Part shown: positions 35,553 through 40,219 of the stretch, piece by piece
Position numbering within the stretch: the first letter of the stretch is position 1
How the letters are laid out: every line of letters starts with the position of its first letter
Assembly (NCBI GenBank): GCA_044866695.1
Contig: JBIOUF010000046.1
Coordinates: 1 to 40,219 of the forward strand
Direction of reading: 5' to 3'
Origin: JBIOUF01 sp044866695
GTDB lineage: Bacteria > Actinomycetota > Actinomycetes > Propionibacteriales > Nocardioidaceae
DNA: 40,219 bases
Notes under the pieces: model-generated
The model's database searches: none
What the model was told of the DNA's origin: nothing
What the model saw: the letters and a program-made list of their open reading frames with translations, nothing else
Position numbers and translations under genes: made by a program

Positions 35553-36938
35553 GTGGAGGACAGCGACCTGCCGGACGCCGAGCTCGCGGAGCCCGCCGTC
35601 GGCGCCAGGCGCGCGACCGGCGCGGCCGGCGGGTCCGCGGGGGAGCAGGCCGAGGGCGCCGAGGAGCCCGGCGGCGGCGCCGGCCCGATCCAGCGGCTGC
35701 GGGACCGGCGCCGGGACCGGGCCGACCGGCACTTCTCCGAGCGGTTCTCCGCCGAGCTGCACCGACGCCGCGAGCTGCTGCGGCAGGAGCGCCGGGTGGA
35801 GCCGACCACAGTGGACATCCACGCAGGCCCGTCGGACATGCGGCCGGCCAGCGTGCCGTTCGGCGTCGACCTGGCCGCGGCCTGGGGATGGCGGTTCCTG
35901 GTGATCGTGGCGGCCGGGTACGTCCTGCTGTGGCTGGTCGGCTACTTCATGGTGATCGTCTTGCCGCTGGTCGTCGCGCTGCTGATCGCCGCGCTCGTCA
36001 TCCCGTTCGTGGACCTGCTCGCCCGGGTGCTCCCGCGTGGCCTCGCGGCGCTGGTCGTCGTGGTCGCGGTGCTGGCCGCGGTCGCGATGATGCTGACCTT
36101 CGCCACCCAACAGGTGGTCAACGGCTCGACAGACCTGGCCAACAAGGTGGTCGACGGCCTGGACACGATCCGCGACTGGCTCCGCGACGGGCCGCTGCAC
36201 GCCAGCGAGCAGCAGATCGACGACGGCATCGACCAGCTGCAGGCCTGGGTCACGGCGGGCAACGACCAGCTGCTCGACCGGGCCACGCAGGTCGGCGCCA
36301 CCCTCGGCCACGTGGTGGCCGGGTTCTTCCTGGTGCTGTTCGGCACCTTCTTCTTCATGTACGACGGCGGCCGGATCTGGTCCTGGGTGGTGCGGCTGTT
36401 CCCCCGTTCGGCGCGGGCCAGGGCCGACTCCAGCGGCCGGGTGGCCTGGCTGTCGCTGACCCAGTTCGTGCGGGCCACGGTCCTCGTGGCGCTGGTCGAC
36501 GCGGTGGGCATCATGGTCGTGGCCGCGGTCCTGGACGTGCCGTTCGTCGTGGCCATCGGCGTCCTGGTGTTCCTCAGCGCCTTCGTCCCCCTCGTCGGGG
36601 CGACAGTCTCCGGCGCGGTGGCCGTCCTGGTCGCCCTGGTCGACCAGGGACCGCTGGTCGCGCTGCTCATGCTCGGCGGCGTCGTCGCCGTCCAGCAGCT
36701 CGAGGCCCACGTGCTGCAGCCGTTCCTGCTCGGGCGGATGGTGGCCGTGCACCCGCTCGGGGTGATCGTCGCGATCGGGGCGGGCGTGATCGTCGCGGGC
36801 ATCGCCGGGGCGCTGGTGGCGGTGCCGCTCGCGGCCTGCGTCAACGCGATCGTGGTGCACCTCGCGGCCGACGCCCGGAAGGAGCCGGACCGGGGGCCGC
36901 TGGCCGACGAGCCGGGCCCGCCGCCCGCCGTACAGTGA
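35553..36938 (+). CDS. AI-2E family transporter (UPF0118 type)
   Basis: This 461-residue membrane protein has a charged, low-complexity cytoplasmic N-terminus (1-105) and seven to eight membrane helices. The first pair (about 110-150) are WRFLVIVAAGYVLLWLVGYF and the following MVIVLPLVVALLIAALVIPF; a long extracytoplasmic segment (NGSTDLANKVVDGLDTIRDW and on) lies around 185-250. The family signature is PFLLGRMVAVHPLGVIV (about 389-405). Members export diverse small molecules or ions, and the name does not prove autoinducer transport. The GTG at 35553 is set by the TANNNT box. Its last codons overlap the ilvA -10 box. Confidence 0.88.
   Translation: MEDSDLPDAELAEPAVGARRATGAAGGSAGEQAEGAEEPGGGAGPIQRLRDRRRDRADRHFSERFSAELHRRRELLRQERRVEPTTVDIHAGPSDMRPASVPFGVDLAAAWGWRFLVIVAAGYVLLWLVGYFMVIVLPLVVALLIAALVIPFVDLLARVLPRGLAALVVVVAVLAAVAMMLTFATQQVVNGSTDLANKVVDGLDTIRDWLRDGPLHASEQQIDDGIDQLQAWVTAGNDQLLDRATQVGATLGHVVAGFFLVLFGTFFFMYDGGRIWSWVVRLFPRSARARADSSGRVAWLSLTQFVRATVLVALVDAVGIMVVAAVLDVPFVVAIGVLVFLSAFVPLVGATVSGAVAVLVALVDQGPLVALLMLGGVVAVQQLEAHVLQPFLLGRMVAVHPLGVIVAIGAGVIVAGIAGALVAVPLAACVNAIVVHLAADARKEPDRGPLADEPGPPPAVQ
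36931..36936 (+). promoter_or_regulatory. -10 box for ilvA, within the end of the AI-2E gene
   Basis: TACAGT is followed by 7 bases and GTG 36944. It overlaps the last sense codons of the upstream gene, whose stop is TGA 36936-36938. Both leaderless transcription and read-through from upstream are possible. Confidence 0.4.
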
Positions 36939-36943
36939 GCGCC

Positions 36944-38215
36944 GTGACGTCCGGCCCCACGGTCCCGGTGCCCTCCCTCGCCGAGATCGAGACCGCCCGC
37001 GACCTGCTCGCCGGAGTGGTCCGGCACACCCCCATGGAGGGGTCGCGGTTCCTCTCCGAGGCCGCCGGCGGCCGGGTACTGCTCAAGGCGGAGAACCTGC
37101 AGCGCGCGGGGTCGTTCAAGATCCGCGGGGCGTACGTGCGGATGTCCCGGCTCTCCGCGCAGGACCGTCAGCACGGCGTGGTCGCGGCCAGCGCCGGCAA
37201 CCATGCCCAGGGGGTCGCGCTGGCCGCCCAGCTGCTGGGCATCCGGGCGACGGTGTTCATGCCGCACGGCGCGCCGATCCCCAAGGAGAACGCCACCCGG
37301 GACTACGGCGCCGACGTCCGGTTCGCCGGCGCCTCCGTGGACGAGGCACTGGTCGCGGCCCGGTCCTTCGCCGAGGAGAGCGGCGCGGTGCTGGTGCACC
37401 CGTTCGACCACGCCGACATCGTCGCCGGGCAGGGCACCGTCGGCCTGGAGATCCTCGACCAGTGCCCGGACGTCCGCACCGTCGTCGTGCCCACCGGCGG
37501 TGGCGGCCTGCTCGCGGGCATCGCCGCGGCGGTCAAGTCCCGGCACTCGGGGGTGCGGGTGGTGGGCGTGCAGGCGGAGGGCGCGGCGGCGTACCCCGAC
37601 TCGCTGCGCGCCGGGCACCCGGTGGCGCTGGCGCACATGGCGACCATGGCCGACGGGATCGCGGTGGGGCTGCCGGGGGCGGTGCCGTTCGCGGCCGTGC
37701 GCCGGTACGTCGACGGCGTCGTCACCGTGTCGGAGGAGTCGCTGTCGCGCGCCCTGCTGATGCTGCTCGAGCGGGCCAAGCTGGTGGTCGAACCCGCCGG
37801 CGCGGCCGCCGTCGCGGCCATGATGGACGACCCGCACGGCTTCCGGACCCCGGCGGTGGTCGTGCTCTCCGGTGGCAACATCGACCCGCTGCTCCTGCTC
37901 GGGGTGATCCGGCACGGGCTGGTCGCCGCCGGACGCTACCTGGTCCTGCGGGTCCGCGTGCCGGACCGGCCCGGCGGGCTGGCCACCCTCCTGGCCGAGC
38001 TGGCCGCCGCCGAGGCCAACGTGCTCGACGTCGTGCACGAGCGCACCGCCGCGCATCTTCCGCTCGGGGAGGTCGAGGTCGGGCTGCGGCTGGAGACCCG
38101 GGGGCCGGCGCACGCCCGCGAGGTCCTGGGCCGGTTGCGCGGCTGCGGCTACCGGGTGCGTGCCTCGGGCCCGGGTGCCGCCGGCGCCGAGCGGCCCGAC
38201 CCGCCGCGCGGCTGA
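36944..38215 (+). CDS. ilvA: Threonine ammonia-lyase (threonine dehydratase)
   Basis: This PLP enzyme deaminates threonine to 2-oxobutanoate, entering isoleucine synthesis or threonine breakdown. The 423-residue protein has the PLP lysine in SFKIRGAYVRM (Lys59), SAGNHAQGVALAAQ (about 85-98), the phosphate loop PTGGGGLLAGIA (about 184-195), and VVLSGGNIDP (about 305). A single C-terminal ACT domain (about 330-410) with VPDRPGGLATLL marks the short, TdcB-like type also called IlvA in actinobacteria. An in-frame GTG at 36935 is possible, but 36944 fits the -10 spacing. It is convergent with greA, 21 bp away. Confidence 0.93.
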   Translation: MTSGPTVPVPSLAEIETARDLLAGVVRHTPMEGSRFLSEAAGGRVLLKAENLQRAGSFKIRGAYVRMSRLSAQDRQHGVVAASAGNHAQGVALAAQLLGIRATVFMPHGAPIPKENATRDYGADVRFAGASVDEALVAARSFAEESGAVLVHPFDHADIVAGQGTVGLEILDQCPDVRTVVVPTGGGGLLAGIAAAVKSRHSGVRVVGVQAEGAAAYPDSLRAGHPVALAHMATMADGIAVGLPGAVPFAAVRRYVDGVVTVSEESLSRALLMLLERAKLVVEPAGAAAVAAMMDDPHGFRTPAVVVLSGGNIDPLLLLGVIRHGLVAAGRYLVLRVRVPDRPGGLATLLAELAAAEANVLDVVHERTAAHLPLGEVEVGLRLETRGPAHAREVLGRLRGCGYRVRASGPGAAGAERPDPPRG

Positions 38216-38236
38216 CGACCTCTCGGCTGGCTCGGG

Positions 38237-38740
38237 CTATCCCGAGTACGGGACCGCCTCGACGATGTGGACCTTCAGCTCCTTGCCGTTCGGCGCGACG
38301 AACGGGACGGTGTCGCCCTTCGTGGCCCCGGTGATCGCGGTGCCGAGCGGGGACTGCGGCGAGTACACCTGCAGGTCCGACGAGGCGCCCTGGATCTCCC
38401 GTGCGCCGAGCAGGAACGTCTCGGTGTCCGGGTCGCCCTCGAAGCGGACCGTGACGACCATGCCGGGCTCGACCACGCCGTCGTCCGGCGGGGTCTCGCC
38501 GACCCGGGCCCGGCGCAGCATGTCCTCGAGCTGCCGGACCCGGCTCTCCGCCTTCGCCTGCTCCTCTCGAGCCGCGTGGTACCCGCCGTTCTCCCTCAGG
38601 TCGCCCTCCTCACGCGAGGAGGCGATCCGAGCGATGATCTCTTCGCGGATCGGTCCGCGGAGGTCGGCCAGCTCGGCCTGCAGCTTGTCGCGGGCCTCCG
38701 GGGTCAGCCAGATCACGTCGTGCTCGCTGGACTGGGTCAC
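38237..38740 (-). CDS. greA: Transcription elongation factor GreA
   Basis: GreA rescues backtracked RNA polymerase by stimulating cleavage of the nascent RNA 3' end. The 167-residue protein has the N-terminal coiled coil, WLTPEARDKLQAELADLRGP followed by REEIIARIASSREEGDLREN, with the acidic tip pair (D and E of EEGDLREN) that positions catalytic Mg2+. The C-terminal FKBP-like domain includes YSPQSPLGTAITGATKGD (about 125-142). The GTG at 38740 has AGGAG 7 bases upstream. greA-DUF4307-mca is the order in mycobacteria too. The gene has a long leader with a strong hairpin. Confidence 0.96.
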   Translation of the reverse strand: MTQSSEHDVIWLTPEARDKLQAELADLRGPIREEIIARIASSREEGDLRENGGYHAAREEQAKAESRVRQLEDMLRRARVGETPPDDGVVEPGMVVTVRFEGDPDTETFLLGAREIQGASSDLQVYSPQSPLGTAITGATKGDTVPFVAPNGKELKVHIVEAVPYSG

Positions 38741-38831
38741 GGTGCTGCTCCTGGTTGGTCGGACGGGGACGGGCCGGGCTGCCGCGAGCCACGCCGCATG
38801 GCGGCTGCCGCGACGACACGGTCGTGACGAA

Positions 38832-38877
38832 CCGGCCCGGAGCGCCGCACTCCGGACCGGGCAAGTAGGTCAGTCTA
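38832..38877 (-). promoter_or_regulatory. greA promoter and 5' leader hairpin
   Basis: On the minus strand TAGACT (38877-38872) would start transcription near 38865. Within about 5 bases the transcript enters a hairpin, 38832-38842 against 38850-38860, with 10 of 11 pairs and a 7-base loop (CCGG-x-CCGGAG type). About 90 further bases lead to the GTG. The design is similar to the mfd leader at 9262-9306. Confidence 0.5.
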
Positions 38878-38946
38878 GTGCACCGGTCCAAGGGCGGCAT
38901 CGTCCAGCGGCCGGGCGGTCCGGCAGGCGGCCCGCCCGGCGGCCGG

Positions 38947-39348
38947 TCACCGCGGGCGCGGCTGCCCGGGCGCCGTACAGCCGACCAGCTCGACGGCCGT
39001 GGCGCGCCGCTCGGTGCGGATCGAGGGGGTCACCGTCTGCGTGCGCTCGCCGCTGTCGACGTCAACGGTGAGCTCGCCGACGACGGCGTGGTCGACGGCG
39101 ACCGCGCGCAGCCGGCAGGACGCGTCGGTGTCCGCCTCGCGCCGGGTCACGGTGACCCGAGCCGTCACCTCGTGCTCGGAGGTCACCTCGTAGGCGACCA
39201 GCTGCGAGGTGACCTCCGGCGAACCGTGCGAGACCACCACCCACACCAGCCACGCTCCGGCCACGGCGACCAGCACCCCCAGCGCGACGATGCCCACTGC
39301 GCGGCGCCCCCGCGACGGGCGGCCGTATCTGGTGGCCAGGTCGGTCAT
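38947..39348 (-). CDS. DUF4307 domain-containing membrane protein
   Basis: This 133-residue protein has a short basic cytoplasmic start (TDLATRYGRPSRGRR), one membrane helix (about 20-40, AVGIVALGVLVAVAGAWLVW), and an extracytoplasmic beta-rich domain with VTSQLVAYEVTSEHEVTARV (about 50-70) and two Cys (in DASCRLRAV and VELVGCTAP) that may form a disulfide. This matches DUF4307, of unknown function, found next to greA and mca across actinobacteria. The ATG at 39348 follows a TANNNT box by 7 bases; the longer frame would run into the 84-bp repeat. Confidence 0.88.
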   Translation of the reverse strand: MTDLATRYGRPSRGRRAVGIVALGVLVAVAGAWLVWVVVSHGSPEVTSQLVAYEVTSEHEVTARVTVTRREADTDASCRLRAVAVDHAVVGELTVDVDSGERTQTVTPSIRTERRATAVELVGCTAPGQPRPR

Positions 39349-39355
39349 CGCGGCG

Positions 39356-39361
39356 ATCCTA
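39356..39361 (-). promoter_or_regulatory. -10 box, probable leaderless promoter for the DUF4307 gene
   Basis: On the minus strand TAGGAT is followed by 7 bases and the ATG at 39348. The 84-bp element begins 37 bp further upstream. Confidence 0.5.
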
Positions 39362-39398
39362 CGAGGCGCGGCGCGAGACTGCGGGCCCGCCGGCCGGT

Positions 39399-39482
39399 TT
39401 GTGGCCGATGGCTGCACGAATCCGCGCTTGTGGCCTCAGACGGCAACGACACGCCGGGGAGAGCTGTCGGCATCGGCCACAA
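39399..39482. repeat. 84-bp inverted-repeat element, copy 3
   Basis: Perfect 12-bp ends TTGTGGCCGATG (39399-39410) and CATCGGCCACAA (39471-39482). The interior contains ATCCGCGCTTGTGGCCTCAG, which is identical to the minus-strand reading of copy 1 over that stretch; the full element aligns with copy 1 along 84 bp. It lies between the divergent DUF4307 and mca genes, about 50 bp from each start codon. Confidence 0.92.
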
Positions 39483-39515
39483 TGCGGGACCGCCGGACGC
39501 CCGGAGGACGCGCAA

Positions 39516-39521
39516 TAGGCT
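39516..39521 (+). promoter_or_regulatory. -10 box, probable leaderless promoter for mca
   Basis: TAGGCT is followed by 6 bases and the ATG at 39528. It lies exactly 33 bp after the right end of the 84-bp element, as at cbs and at 7973. Confidence 0.55.
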
Positions 39522-39527
39522 GACCGG

Positions 39528-40219
39528 ATGCTGCGCCTGATGCATGTGCACGCCCACCCCGACGACGAGTCGAGCAAGGGCGCGGCGAGCACGGCGCGGT
39601 ACGTCGCGGAGGGCGTGGACGTGCACGTGGTCACCTGCACCGGGGGTGAGCGAGGGTCGATCCTGAACCCGAAGATGGACCGCCCGGAGGTGCTGGCAGA
39701 CCTGCCGGGGATCCGTCGCCGCGAGATGGACCGGGCCCGCGAGATCCTCGGGGTCCGGCAGGACTGGCTCGGCTTCGTCGACTCCGGATGGCCCGAAGGC
39801 GACCCCAAGCCGCCGCTGCCGCCCGGCTGCTTCGCGCTGACCCCGCTCGAGCAGGCGGCCGAACCGTTGGTGCGGCTGGTCCGCTCGTTCCGCCCGCACG
39901 TGATGACCACCTACGACGAGAACGGCGGCTACCCGCATCCCGACCACATCATGTGCCACCGGGTCGCGGTAGCCGCGTTCGAGGCGGCCGGCGACCCGGC
40001 CAGGTTCCCCGACGCGGGGCCGCCGTGGCAGCCGCTGAAGCTGTACTACCACCACTCCTTCCACCGGGAGCGGACCCAGGCGCTCCATGACGAGATGCTG
40101 CGCCGCGGCCTTCCCTCGCCGTACGCCGAGCGGCTCGCCGACTGGAAGCCGGACCCGGTCCACGCCGCGCGGATCACCACCCGGGTGCCGTGCGCGGCGT
40201 ACTTCGACGTGCGAGACCA
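39528..40219 (+). CDS. mca: Mycothiol S-conjugate amidase Mca (3' part outside the window)
   Basis: Mca cleaves mycothiol S-conjugates to a mercapturic acid and glucosamine-inositol, a detoxification route restricted to mycothiol-producing actinobacteria. The 230 residues present show the LmbE-like metalloenzyme fold: zinc motif HAHPDDESSKG (8-18, with His, Asp and catalytic Asp), VVTCTGGERGSILNP (about 36-50), and the third zinc ligand in YPHPDHIMCHR (about 138-148). RERTQALHDEML and the later ADWKPDP segment favour Mca over the related deacetylase MshB. The gene is open to the window end, so about 60-70 residues are missing. Confidence 0.93.
   Translation, partial: MLRLMHVHAHPDDESSKGAASTARYVAEGVDVHVVTCTGGERGSILNPKMDRPEVLADLPGIRRREMDRAREILGVRQDWLGFVDSGWPEGDPKPPLPPGCFALTPLEQAAEPLVRLVRSFRPHVMTTYDENGGYPHPDHIMCHRVAVAAFEAAGDPARFPDAGPPWQPLKLYYHHSFHRERTQALHDEMLRRGLPSPYAERLADWKPDPVHAARITTRVPCAAYFDVRD

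Overview
The window is GC-rich, gene-dense bacterial chromosome with many GTG starts, TANNNT -10 boxes and apparently leaderless genes. It carries a mycothiol S-conjugate amidase (mca), a DUF4307 gene, an actinobacterial holin-X protein, a DUF3618 protein, and the gene orders mfd-lipoprotein-mazG-eno-divIC-DUF501 and greA-DUF4307-mca. Together these indicate an actinobacterium. The style suggests a Nocardioides-like organism, but that placement is an inference. No phage, plasmid, transposase or CRISPR locus is visible, so this is core chromosome with unusually rich intergenic repeats.

Layout. 0.1-5.8 kb: surface-glycan and lipid genes (two GT4-type glycosyltransferases, a CDP-alcohol phosphatidyltransferase, a cytidylyltransferase and a polyprenyl-phosphate sugar-1-phosphate transferase). 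6.0-9.2 kb: a CysQ-like phosphatase, a stand-alone LigD-type polymerase domain and a secreted ScyD/ScyE-like protein. 9.3-17.4 kb: mfd, a SurA-like lipoprotein, mazG, eno, a DivIC/FtsB-type protein and DUF501. 17.5-20.3 kb: family 5 uracil-DNA glycosylase, a tRNA with UAA anticodon, holin-X, DUF3618 and a Bax-inhibitor-1-like protein. 20.4-26.8 kb: SGNH hydrolase, cystathionine beta-synthase, TauE/SafE permease, a coiled-coil membrane protein, an FMN-dependent glutamate-synthase-like enzyme and an enoyl-CoA hydratase family protein. 26.8-28.1 kb: a decayed patch flanked by two copies of the msrA 3' end, then msrA. 28.2-30.7 kb: metB overlapping a MutL-type ATPase gene. 31.1-35.4 kb: a minus-strand biotin operon bioB-bsaP-bioA-bioF-bioD. 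35.5-40.2 kb: an AI-2E-family transporter, ilvA, greA, DUF4307 and the start of mca.

Sulfur metabolism recurs (cysQ, cbs, TauE, msrA, metB, bioB, mca), though the genes are not one operon. cbs and metB could serve transsulfuration. The biotin operon covers pimeloyl-derived precursor to biotin, including the small auxiliary protein BsaP.

The most unusual content is between genes. (1) A 22-bp tandem repeat (GAGCCGTCAATGTTGG plus TGGGTC) occurs at six loci, always just 3' of at least one gene, and fills every convergent gap over 100 bp. (2) An 84-bp element with 12-bp perfect terminal inverted repeats occurs three times, always between divergent genes, and its right end lies exactly 33 bp before a rightward TANNNT box in all three. 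(3) A palindromic GGTTGAGG...CCTCGAAACC repeat supplies two stop codons and is also inserted in frame in mfd. (4) A 155-bp MITE-like element has inverted termini and 6-bp flanking direct repeats.
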